Program-made: the position numbers and the translations under genes
Notes under the pieces: generated by a model
The model's input: only the letters and a program-made list of their open reading frames with translations
What the model was told of the DNA's origin: nothing
Databases searched by the model: none
Assembly: GCA_034434015.1 (NCBI GenBank)
Contig: DAOUAB010000027.1
Location: 1-7,569, forward strand
Origin: SpSt-583 sp034434015
Lineage (GTDB): Bacteria; Chloroflexota; Anaerolineae; Anaerolineales; UBA6663
Length of the DNA stretch: 7,569 bases
Direction of reading: 5' to 3'
In this document: piece after piece, positions 1-6,124 of the stretch
How positions within the stretch are numbered: the first letter of the stretch is position 1
Layout: each line of letters begins with the position of its first letter

Positions 1-540
1 GTCGTAGTCAGCGGTCAGCGCGAAGCCCTTCACGGCCAGCCGTCTCCGGGTCTCCGGCCTGACGGCGCCCCGGCGCAATTCGCCCAGCACCGTCTCGTAA
101 TCCGCCGGGTCAGTGACCAGCGTCACGCGCGCGTGGTTCTTGGCCGCCGCGCGGATCAGGGCCACGCCGCCGATGTCGATGTTCTCAATGGCGTCGGCCA
201 GCGTCACGTCCGGCCGGGCGATGGTGGCCTCGAACGGGTACAGGTTCACGGCGACCAGGTCGATGAAGTCGAAGTTGAGTTTCTCCAGGTCGGCGCGGTC
301 CGCGTCGCTGGCGCGGGCCAGCAGGCCGCCGTGGATGGCCGGGTGCAGGGTCTTGACGCGCCCGCCCAGGATCTCGGGCGAGCCGGTGTAATCGCCGACC
401 TCGGTGACAGGCAGGCCGGCCTCGCGCAGCCGCCGGGCCGTGCCGCCGGACGCGATCAGCGTCCAGCCGAGGCCGTGCAGGCTGCGCGCGAACTCGGCCA
501 GGCCGGTTTTGTCGTGGACGGACAGGAGGGCTTTGGGCAT
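1..540 (-). CDS. purH: Bifunctional AICAR transformylase / IMP cyclohydrolase, N-terminal part (partial)
   Basis: PurH catalyses the last two steps of IMP synthesis: formylation of AICAR by 10-formyl-THF, then ring closure to IMP. The cytoplasmic protein has an N-terminal MGS-like cyclohydrolase domain and a C-terminal transformylase domain. The window holds the first 180 codons, open to the left edge, so only the cyclohydrolase domain and the start of the linker region are seen. It begins M-P-K-A-L-L-S-V-H-D-K-T-G. It carries S-G-G-T (residues 31-34), G-G-R-V-K-T-L-H-P (59-67), V-A-V-N-L-Y-P-F (near 117-124) and E-N-I-D-I-G-G, all hallmarks of the family. The ATG at 540 is favoured because it follows the pyrD stop by 3 bases and has an AAGGTGA Shine-Dalgarno overlapping that stop. 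A purine gene closing a pyrimidine operon suggests joint expression. The transformylase domain must lie outside the window. Confidence 0.96.
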   Translation of the reverse strand, partial: MPKALLSVHDKTGLAEFARSLHGLGWTLIASGGTARRLREAGLPVTEVGDYTGSPEILGGRVKTLHPAIHGGLLARASDADRADLEKLNFDFIDLVAVNLYPFEATIARPDVTLADAIENIDIGGVALIRAAAKNHARVTLVTDPADYETVLGELRRGAVRPETRRRLAVKGFALTADYD

Positions 541-543
541 GGC

Positions 544-550
544 TCACCTT
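544..550 (-). promoter_or_regulatory. Shine-Dalgarno for purH, overlapping the pyrD stop codon
   Basis: On the minus strand AAGGTGA lies with its AGG core 6 bases before the purH ATG (540). Its last three bases are the pyrD UGA stop. This layout suits translational coupling of pyrD and purH and supports the chosen purH start. Confidence 0.7.
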
Positions 551-1569
551 CTCAGCAGCCGACGGTTGATCTGCTGCACCAGGGCCGGGCCGGCGTAGAC
601 CAGGCCGGTGTAGACCTGGACCAGCGCCGCGCCGGCGTCCAGTTTCTCCACGGCGTCGTCCGGGCGCATGATCCCACCGACGCCGACGATGGGCAGGCGC
701 CCAGCGGTGCGCTGCGCCACGTAACGGATGACGGCGGTCGCGCGGTCGCGCAGCGGTCGGCCGCTCAGCCCGCCCTTCAGGGCGCGCGCCCGCTCGGGCA
801 GGCCCTCCCGGCTGACGGTGGTGTTCGTGGCGATGACGCCGTCCAGGCCGGCGGCCGTGATCGCGTCCAGCGTGTCGTCGATCTCACCCTCGGTCAGGTC
901 CGGCGCGATCTTCACCAGCACCGGGACGCGCGGGGTCAGGGCGTCGCGGGCGCGCGCGATCTCGCCCAGCAGTCCGCTGAGATACTCGCGCGATTGCAAC
1001 TGCCGCAGGCCCAGCGTGTTGGGGCTGCTGACGTTGACGGCCAGGTAATCGGCGCAGGCGTGGTAGCGGCGCAGCAGACGAACATAGTCTTCGGCCGCGC
1101 GTTCTAACGGCGTGTCCTTGCCCTTGCCGATGTTGACGCCGACGCGCGCCCCGCTCGCCTGGGCCTGGGCGCGCCAGTGTCGCCCGTCCACCTCTTCCGC
1201 GCCCAGGTTGGGGAAGCCCAGGCTGTTGATCAGACCCTGGACCTCGGGCAGGCGGTGGACGCGCGGGCGCGGGTTGCCGGCCTGCGCTTGGGGCGTGAGG
1301 GTGCCGACCTCGACGTGCCCGAAGCCGAGCGCGCACAGGCCGCGCACGGCCGCGCCGTTCTTGTCGTAGCCGGCCGCCAGCCCGACCGGGTTCTTGAAGC
1401 GCAGGCCGAAGGCCTCCACCGCCAGGCGCGGATCGTCGCTCTCGAACAGCGCGCGCAGCGTCAGGCGGACCGGCAGCAGGCCGCCGGACAGGCCGACGGC
1501 GGCCAGCGTCAGGCGGTGGGCCTCTTCCGGATCGAGCCGGAAGAGCAGGGGGCGCAGGCGGTCGTACAT
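544..1569 (-). CDS. pyrD: Dihydroorotate dehydrogenase (quinone), class 2
   Basis: Oxidises dihydroorotate to orotate with FMN and passes electrons to membrane quinone; fourth step of UMP synthesis. The 341-residue length and N-terminal extension (Y-D-R-L-R-P-L-L-F-R-L-D-P-E-E-A-H) are typical of membrane-associated class 2 enzymes, and no pyrK-like electron-transfer gene is seen nearby. Visible motifs are G-Y-D-K-N-G (67-72, FMN contact), E-V-G-T-L-T-P-Q (87-94), N-S-L-G-F-P-N (115-121), N-V-S-S-P-N-T (179-185; by homology to E. coli S175 the second serine, S182, is the catalytic base), K-I-A-P-D-L (220-225), A-T-N-T-T (247-251) and G-V-G-G-I (296-300, phosphate of FMN). The ATG at 1569 lies 8 bases after the methyltransferase stop and has no clear Shine-Dalgarno. 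The stop is UGA. It appears complete. Confidence 0.96.
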   Translation of the reverse strand: MYDRLRPLLFRLDPEEAHRLTLAAVGLSGGLLPVRLTLRALFESDDPRLAVEAFGLRFKNPVGLAAGYDKNGAAVRGLCALGFGHVEVGTLTPQAQAGNPRPRVHRLPEVQGLINSLGFPNLGAEEVDGRHWRAQAQASGARVGVNIGKGKDTPLERAAEDYVRLLRRYHACADYLAVNVSSPNTLGLRQLQSREYLSGLLGEIARARDALTPRVPVLVKIAPDLTEGEIDDTLDAITAAGLDGVIATNTTVSREGLPERARALKGGLSGRPLRDRATAVIRYVAQRTAGRLPIVGVGGIMRPDDAVEKLDAGAALVQVYTGLVYAGPALVQQINRRLLRR

Positions 1570-1577
1570 GCGGGGCG

Positions 1578-2357
1578 TCAGGTGTCGAACGTGATCAGGT
1601 CCAGCCAGGCCCGGCCCGGGCGGTCGAAGGGTGCGTCCAGATCGCCGAAGCGTTCCAGCGCGAACGCGGTGGCCTCGCGCAGCGAGGTTTGCAGGACGTC
1701 GTCCGGGATTTTCCAGGCATCTGAGGAGACGCGGTTGGCGATGGCGTCCAGCGCGGTGCGCAGGGTGAAGGGCGGGGCTTCGACGGGCAGGTCGATCCGG
1801 CGCGCCACTCGGCCGCCCAGCGCCGCCGCCTCGGCCAGCAGCTCGTCGTGTTCCTGGACGCCGGGACGCCGCCAGGTGGCGCCGTGGGCCTCGACGCGCG
1901 CGCGCCAGAACTCGCGCAGTTGATAGGCCGACGAGGCCGGGTCGTCGGCGTGGCCGCTGACTGCGAGCCGGCCGCCGGGCGCCAGCACGCGCCGGATCTC
2001 GCGCAGGGCCGCGCGCCAGTCCCCCACCAGGTGCAGGACGTGGATGGTGAGCACGATCTGGAACCGGCCGGCCGGGAAGGGCAGGTGGTGGGCGTCGCCA
2101 AGCGCCACCGGTGCGCCGGGGTGTTTGGTGAGCAGGCGGCCGAGCATGGCGCGCGAGATATCGCAGCCGACCAGGCGCGCGTTCTGCTCCCAGAGCGGCA
2201 CCGCAATGCGCCCGGTGCCCACGCCGACCTCGAGCAGGCGGCCGGACGGGCCGGCTTCCGCGAGCAGGGCCGGCAGGCCTACCCGGGCCAGGCTGGCGGA
2301 CAACAGCCGGGTTTGATCATAGAAGCCGGCGGCGCGGTCGAAGTTGACGCTGGTCAT
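1578..2357 (-). CDS. Class I SAM-dependent methyltransferase of unknown substrate
   Basis: A 259-residue cytoplasmic methyltransferase of the UbiE / Methyltransf_11 type. The SAM-binding motif I is L-L-E-V-G-V-G-T-G (41-49). The acidic residue after strand 2 is in G-C-D-I-S (64-68), motif II-like D-A-H-H-L-P-F follows (88-94), and the post-motif L-A-P-G-G-R-L (125-131) completes a Rossmann fold. The C-terminal third shows nothing that identifies a substrate. Its ATG overlaps the pyrF-pyrE stop (ATGA) behind a strong GGAGG, and pyrD starts 8 bases after it, so it is almost surely co-transcribed with the pyrimidine genes. No standard step of UMP synthesis needs a methyltransferase, so its role is unknown. 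It could be a passenger gene, or act on a nucleotide, RNA or a quinone (PyrD uses quinone); the last is only a guess. Confidence 0.9.
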   Translation of the reverse strand: MTSVNFDRAAGFYDQTRLLSASLARVGLPALLAEAGPSGRLLEVGVGTGRIAVPLWEQNARLVGCDISRAMLGRLLTKHPGAPVALGDAHHLPFPAGRFQIVLTIHVLHLVGDWRAALREIRRVLAPGGRLAVSGHADDPASSAYQLREFWRARVEAHGATWRRPGVQEHDELLAEAAALGGRVARRIDLPVEAPPFTLRTALDAIANRVSSDAWKIPDDVLQTSLREATAFALERFGDLDAPFDRPGRAWLDLITFDT

Positions 2358-3847
2358 CGCGCCTCCGCCTGTTCGGCGGCCAGGAACGCCAGCACCGACT
2401 GGTGTTGTTCGGGCGTGACCGCGCCGGAGGCCCGCCAGGCGTCGAGCAGTTCGCGCAGGGTGGCGACGGCGTGCAGCCGGTAGCCGGCGGCGGCCAGCGT
2501 CTCCCGGGCCCCTTGCTCACGGTCGACGAGCACGACGATGTCGCGCACCTTCAGGCCAACGGCCTCGAGCTTCTGGATGGCCTCCAGCTTGGTGCCGCCG
2601 GTGGTCGCCAGGTCGTCCAGGACGACGACGGTTTCGCCGGGCTGATAGTCGCCCTCGACCGCGGCCCGGGTGCCGTAATCCTTGACCTCGCGGCGCGGGT
2701 AGACGAGCGGGACGTTCATCTCCAGGGCCACGGCCGTGCCGATCGGCAGCGCGGCGTAGGGCAGGCCCGCGATCCGCTCAAAGGCCAGCGGCGCGAGGCT
2801 CTGGGCATAGGCGCGGGCCGCGCGCTTCAGGATGGCCGGGTGCGCGACCAGGCGGCGCAGGTCCAGGTAGATGGGTGATGGCTTGCCGGACTTGAGCGTG
2901 AACGTCCCGAACTTCACGCACTGGCTGGTGATCAGGTCCTGAGCGAGCTGTGCGAGCGGGCGGGTGGGCAGGGGAGCAGGGGAGCCTCTCGCCTCCGTCC
3001 CTCGGCCCCCTTGCTGGCGGGCCCGTCTCAGTTCATTCATCTCATCCCGCAAATCCCGCGCCGCCTCGCGCGGTTTGGGCGCGCGGGCGATGGAGCGCGA
3101 GGCGTTGAGGAGCAATCCCATCCCGTCTGGGCGCAGCCCCGCCGCGAGCGCCGCCTCCAGGTCGCCGCCCTGGACGCCGAGGCCGGGGACCAGGCACCAC
3201 AGGCCCGGGGCGCGGGCGCGGACGCGGGCCAGGGCCGCCGGGTCGGTGGCGCCCACCACCAGGCCGAGGTTGCCGTTCGTGTTCCAGGCCTGGGCGCGGT
3301 CGGCGATGTGTTCGTACATGAGCTCTCGCGACGCGCGCTCGTGCGTCTCGACAACGACTCGCACCGCCTGGATTTCGTCCGCGCCCGGGTTGGAGGTCTT
3401 GCACAACACGAAGACGCCTTTTTCGCGGTCGGCCAGGAAAGGCTCGAGGGCGTCGCGGCCGAGGTAGGGCGAGACGGTGACGGCGTGCGCGCCGAGTTGC
3501 TGAAAGGCGGACCGGGCATAGGCCTCGGCGGTGGAGGCGATATCGCCGCGCTTGGCGTCCAGGATGACGGGGATGACCGAGCCCAGGCGGTGCGACTCCG
3601 CCTGCACGGCCTCGATGACGAGCTTGAGCGCCTCCCAGCCGGCTGGGCCGTACGCCTCGAAGAAGGCGGCATTGGGCTTGAAGGCGGCGGCGTAGCGCGC
3701 GGTCTCGCGCACGATGCGCACGCAGAAATCCAGCGCGGCCTCGGCGGTCGGTTGCGGCAGATCGCCCGGGTGCGGATCCAGGCCCACGCAGAGCAGGGTG
3801 CTTTGAGTCTGGACGTGACGTTCCAGTAATGAAAAGAAGGTTTCCAT
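2354..3847 (-). CDS. pyrFE: Fused OMP decarboxylase - orotate phosphoribosyltransferase (PyrF-PyrE)
   Basis: One 497-residue protein for the last two steps of UMP synthesis, with the later enzyme first. Residues about 1-275 are a subfamily-2 OMP decarboxylase: V-G-L-D-P (21-25), F-K-P-N-A-A-F-F-E (56-64), catalytic D-A-K-R-G-D-I (97-103, lysine 99), V-S-P-Y-L-G (125-130) and V-P-G-L-G-V-Q (220-226). Residues about 276-297 form a polar, Gly/Pro/Arg-rich linker. Residues about 298-497 are orotate phosphoribosyltransferase: K-F-G-T-F-T-L-K-S-G-K (312-322), K-D-Y-G (389-392) and the PRPP motif V-V-V-L-D-D-L-A-T-T-G-G (407-418). Both active sites look intact, so it is a true bifunctional UMP synthase analogue. 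The order is the reverse of mammalian UMPS; to my recollection it matches fusions known in cyanobacteria and kinetoplastids. The ATG at 3847 lacks a Shine-Dalgarno. The stop overlaps the next start (ATGA). Confidence 0.95.
   Translation of the reverse strand: METFFSLLERHVQTQSTLLCVGLDPHPGDLPQPTAEAALDFCVRIVRETARYAAAFKPNAAFFEAYGPAGWEALKLVIEAVQAESHRLGSVIPVILDAKRGDIASTAEAYARSAFQQLGAHAVTVSPYLGRDALEPFLADREKGVFVLCKTSNPGADEIQAVRVVVETHERASRELMYEHIADRAQAWNTNGNLGLVVGATDPAALARVRARAPGLWCLVPGLGVQGGDLEAALAAGLRPDGMGLLLNASRSIARAPKPREAARDLRDEMNELRRARQQGGRGTEARGSPAPLPTRPLAQLAQDLITSQCVKFGTFTLKSGKPSPIYLDLRRLVAHPAILKRAARAYAQSLAPLAFERIAGLPYAALPIGTAVALEMNVPLVYPRREVKDYGTRAAVEGDYQPGETVVVLDDLATTGGTKLEAIQKLEAVGLKVRDIVVLVDREQGARETLAAAGYRLHAVATLRELLDAWRASGAVTPEQHQSVLAFLAAEQAEAR
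2362..2366 (-). promoter_or_regulatory. Ribosome binding site of the methyltransferase
   Basis: GGAGG on the minus strand, 4 bases before the ATG at 2357 and inside the 3' end of the pyrF-pyrE frame. It supports the ATGA-overlapping start and translational coupling. It is one of the few clear Shine-Dalgarno sequences in the window. Confidence 0.7.
2968..2985. repeat. 8-bp tandem repeat inside the PyrF-PyrE linker
   Basis: GCAGGGGA on the plus strand is repeated exactly twice, with a further GC. It lies in frame in the linker and encodes roughly residues 288-294, between the two enzyme domains. The sequence resembles the GC-rich minisatellite-type repeats I recall from Chloroflexota and filamentous cyanobacteria. 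Confidence 0.65.
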
Positions 3848-3860
3848 GGATGTGTTCGTA

Positions 3861-3893
3861 GCGTAGAGACGGGCCGCCGGCTCGTCTCTACGC
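3861..3893. repeat. Perfect 11-bp inverted repeat in the pyrB-pyrF spacer
   Basis: GCGTAGAGACG (3861-3871) and CGTCTCTACGC (3883-3893) are perfect inverted copies around an 11-base GC-rich loop. The arm includes the pyrB stop codon: read on the minus strand, GCG TAG is the last alanine and the stop. No U-run follows on the minus strand, so it is not a standard intrinsic terminator. It could protect or process the mRNA between pyrB and pyrF-pyrE. From memory, GTAGAGACG-type palindromes are dispersed repeats in Chloroflexota and cyanobacteria. Confidence 0.85.
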
Positions 3894-4871
3894 CTTCCCC
3901 AACACCATCGCCAGCAGCGCCATGCGCACGTACAGGCCGTATTCCATTTGCCGGAAGTAGGCGGCGCGCGGGTCGTCGTCCACCTCGGGCGCGATCTCGC
4001 CGACGCGCGGCAGCGGGTGCAGCAGCGCCATCTTGGGCCGGGCCCGGCGCAGCGTTTCGGGCGTGATGACGTAGGCGTTCTTCACCGACTCGTACTCGTC
4101 CAGAGCCTCGAAGCGCTCCTTTTGCACGCGCGTCACATACAGCACGTCGGTCTCGGCCAGGACGGGGTCCAGCGTGCTGTGTTCGGCCTGAGACAGGCCG
4201 CGCTCGCGCAGTTGAGCGACCAGGTCGGGCGGCATACGCAGGATGTCGGGCGAGACGTAGCGGACGCGCACGTCGAAGAGCGCCAGGAGCCTGGCCAGCG
4301 AGTGCACGGTGCGCCCGTACTTCAGGTCGCCGAGCATCGTCACCGTCAGGCCGTCGATCCGGCCGAGCTCCTCGCGGATGGTGAACAGGTCGAGCAGGGC
4401 CTGGGTGGGATGTTCGCCGATGCCGTCGCCGGCGTTGATGATGGGCTTGCGCGCGGCGGCGGCGGCGATGGCGGCCGAGCCGGTCTCGGGATGGCGCAGC
4501 ACGATCACGTCGGCATAGCACTCCAGGGTGCGCACCGTGTCCGGCAGCGACTCGCCTTTGGAGACGGACGAATAGCGGACCTCGTTGATCGGGATGACGC
4601 TGCCGCCCAGGCGCTCCATGGCGGCCAGAAACGACGACGAAGTGCGGGTGGACGGCTCGTAGAACAGGTTGGCCAGGATCTTGCCCTTCAGCAGGTCGAA
4701 CGCGCCGATGTGGGCGACCATGGTGCGCATGGCCTCGGCCACGCCGAAGATGTACTCCAGGTCGTCGCGGCTGAACTGGGCCACCGAGAGGATGTCCTTG
4801 CCGTAGAAGCGCCCGGTGCGCTGGTCGCCAAGCGGCAGGTGGACGTTTTGGAGGTGCGAAGGCAGGGTCAT
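3888..4871 (-). CDS. pyrB: Aspartate carbamoyltransferase, catalytic chain
   Basis: Joins carbamoyl phosphate and aspartate to N-carbamoyl-aspartate, the committed step of pyrimidine synthesis. The 327-residue protein has the full set of active-site motifs: F-Y-E-P-S-T-R-T-S-S-S-F (70-81, carbamoyl-phosphate loop), S-K-G-E-S (104-108, the 80s loop), R-H-P-E (126-129), H-P-T-Q (154-157), G-D-L-K-Y-G-R-T-V-H-S-L (181-192), H-P-L-P-R (285-289, the 240s loop) and D-P-R-A-A-Y-F-R-Q (300-308). About 20 residues precede the usual fold start (F-Y-G-K-D-I-L-S-V). The motif wording is very close to the ATCase domain of animal CAD as I recall it. No pyrI regulatory chain is in the window. The ATG overlaps the pyrC stop (ATGA), and GGAG 4 bases upstream lies inside a 7-bp tandem repeat. 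The TAG stop is inside the inverted repeat. Confidence 0.96.
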   Translation of the reverse strand: MTLPSHLQNVHLPLGDQRTGRFYGKDILSVAQFSRDDLEYIFGVAEAMRTMVAHIGAFDLLKGKILANLFYEPSTRTSSSFLAAMERLGGSVIPINEVRYSSVSKGESLPDTVRTLECYADVIVLRHPETGSAAIAAAAARKPIINAGDGIGEHPTQALLDLFTIREELGRIDGLTVTMLGDLKYGRTVHSLARLLALFDVRVRYVSPDILRMPPDLVAQLRERGLSQAEHSTLDPVLAETDVLYVTRVQKERFEALDEYESVKNAYVITPETLRRARPKMALLHPLPRVGEIAPEVDDDPRAAYFRQMEYGLYVRMALLAMVLGKA

Positions 4872-5968
4872 AAGTCTCCAGTCTCCAGTTGGGGCGAGCT
4901 TTCGAGGGATGACGAGCGGACGTTCCGGCCCGCCCCCGGCGCGGCGAGCACCCTCTCGCCGTCGAAGGCCGGGCGTCCGCGCAAGGTGACGGCCGTGACC
5001 CGGCCGCGCAGGGGCCGGCCCTCAAACGGGGTCCAGGCCGCGCGCGAGAACAGGGCCGCGCCGCGCGGCGTCCAGGCCAGGTCCGGGTCCACGTCGATCC
5101 AGGTGTCCGGCTGCTCCGGCAGGCCGAAAATCCGGCGCGGGTTAAGGTGCATGCGGGCGACGACGTCGTCCAGGGTGAGGCGGCCCTGGTGGACGGCCGT
5201 GAGCCAGAGGGCCAGCGCCGTCTCCAGGCCGGGATAGCCGGGCGGCGGGTGAGCGCCCTCTTTCTCGGCGCGGGTGTGCGGCGCGTGATCGGTGGCGAAG
5301 CAGTCGATCACGTCCAGGTTGGCCCACAGCGCGTCCACATCGGCCTGGGCCGCCAGGCGCGGGCGGACCTCGCTGTAGCCGGGCGGCAGGCCGCTTTGGG
5401 CGAGCGTCAGGAAGAGATGGTGCGGGCAGACCTCGCATGTCACCGCGAAGCCCTTCATCTTCGCCGCCCGGATCAACTCGATCTCGTCCCGGCGGCTGAC
5501 GTGGGCGATGTGGACCGAGCGCCCGGCCAGGTGCGCGGCCAGGATCACGGCGGCCAGGTTGTGGCCCTCGGCGTGCGCCACCAGGGGCGCGGCCGCCGGC
5601 CAGTGGGCGCAGTGCGCCACCAGCCGGTCGAGCTGGTCCATTTTCAGGTCGCCGAAGGTCGCGTCCAGATAGAGCTTAAGGCCGGCGGCCCGGGGCGCCA
5701 GCGCGGCCAGGGCCGCGGCGTTGTCCGGCCCCGCGCCGAGATACAGCCCGTAGTCGCAGCGGGCGCGGGCCTGCGCCGCCGCCTGATAGCGCGCCAGCGC
5801 GGCGGCGTCCACAATGGGCGGCTGGGTGTTGGGCATGGCCAGGATCGTCGTGATCCCGCCGGCCAGCGCGGCGGCCGTGGCGGTGTCCCAGTCCTCCTTG
5901 TGGGCCTGCCCCAGGTCCCGGACATGGACATGGGGATCGATCAGGCCGGGCAGGCGCAGGGTGGGCAT
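4868..5968 (-). CDS. pyrC: Dihydroorotase, CAD-like
   Basis: Cyclises N-carbamoyl-aspartate to dihydroorotate; a cytoplasmic zinc amidohydrolase with a TIM-barrel fold. In its 366 residues the metal ligands are visible: D-P-H-V-H (11-15; H13, H15), the lysine expected to be carboxylated in G-L-K-L-Y-L (K98), H132 in V-A-H-A-E, H156 in H-I-A-H-V and D227 in A-T-D-H-A-P-H. Other motifs are L-A-G-G-I-T-T (36-42), M-P-N-T (45-48), T-C-E-V-C-P-H-H-L-F (177-186), P-P-P-G-Y-P-G-L-E-T (241-250), N-P-R-R-I-F and W-T-P-F-E-G. These match the DHOase domain of animal CAD more closely than E. coli PyrC, by recollection. The N-terminus is short, starting just before the first zinc motif. The ATG at 5968 has no clear Shine-Dalgarno. 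The last 15 or so residues (S-S-S-L-E-S-S-P-Q) look non-conserved and partly repeat-derived. First gene of the pyr operon. Confidence 0.95.
   Translation of the reverse strand: MPTLRLPGLIDPHVHVRDLGQAHKEDWDTATAAALAGGITTILAMPNTQPPIVDAAALARYQAAAQARARCDYGLYLGAGPDNAAALAALAPRAAGLKLYLDATFGDLKMDQLDRLVAHCAHWPAAAPLVAHAEGHNLAAVILAAHLAGRSVHIAHVSRRDEIELIRAAKMKGFAVTCEVCPHHLFLTLAQSGLPPGYSEVRPRLAAQADVDALWANLDVIDCFATDHAPHTRAEKEGAHPPPGYPGLETALALWLTAVHQGRLTLDDVVARMHLNPRRIFGLPEQPDTWIDVDPDLAWTPRGAALFSRAAWTPFEGRPLRGRVTAVTLRGRPAFDGERVLAAPGAGRNVRSSSLESSPQLETGDL
4874..4887. repeat. 7-bp tandem repeat carrying the pyrB Shine-Dalgarno
   Basis: GTCTCCA on the plus strand is repeated exactly twice. On the minus strand this reads as two GGAG-containing units, the nearer GGAG lying 4 bases before the pyrB ATG. 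The same bases encode the last residues of PyrC (near L-E-T-G-D). A repeat thus doubles as PyrC tail and pyrB ribosome binding site. Confidence 0.65.
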
Positions 5969-6124
5969 AGGCGCAGGCCATCACGAGGCGAAAAAAGAGC
6001 CGACCGGGGTCGGCTCGGCTGGGGTGGATAGAGGCGCTCCGCCGTCGGGGTGGCGGGAGCGGCGGGCGGGATTTGAGGAGCGCATCGGCGCGGCATGGTG
6101 TGAGGCGCCGGCCGCGTCAGGCCG
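5969..6124 (-). other. Spacer between the selenoprotein gene and pyrC
   Basis: These 156 bases hold the intrinsic terminator and no supportable gene. Upstream of the terminator, the 108 bases at 6017-6124 are very GC-rich, and I could not see a sigma-70 promoter there, so the source of pyr operon transcription is unclear. A short open frame crossing the terminator (ATG at 6096, ending inside pyrC) is too weak to call a leader peptide. Confidence 0.6.
5991..6016 (-). terminator. Intrinsic (Rho-independent) terminator before pyrC
   Basis: On the minus strand GAGCCGACC and GGTCGGCTC form a perfect 9-bp arm pair around CC (in practice 8 bp around a 4-base loop), followed at once by six T. It lies 109 bases after the selenoprotein stop and 22 bases before the pyrC start. 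It may simply end the upstream transcript. If the pyr promoter lies upstream of it, it would be an attenuator. On the plus strand the hairpin has no U-run, so it acts only on the minus strand. Confidence 0.88.

Noticed and set aside
133..1107. 324-codon plus-strand open frame at the left end
   Set aside because: It is antisense to purH and pyrD, with no motifs and compositional bias typical of shadows.
3861..3893. Intrinsic terminator after pyrB
   Set aside because: There is no U-run on the minus strand after the hairpin, and the next operon gene begins 14 bases after it.
3037..5025. 662-codon minus-strand frame across pyrC, pyrB and pyrF
   Set aside because: It is an arginine/proline/alanine-rich out-of-frame shadow of three clearly conserved genes.
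3948..5237. Long plus-strand open frame of 429 codons
   Set aside because: It is antisense to pyrB and pyrC, has low-complexity G/R/A/V-rich composition and no recognisable motifs: a shadow of high GC content.
5991..6016. Bidirectional terminator
   Set aside because: On the plus strand the hairpin is followed by GGCTGG rather than a U-run, and no plus-strand gene ends there.
5941..6096. 51-codon leader peptide crossing the terminator into pyrC
   Set aside because: Proline/arginine-rich with no Shine-Dalgarno, no U-rich pause region and an overlap with pyrC. In GC-rich DNA such frames are expected by chance.
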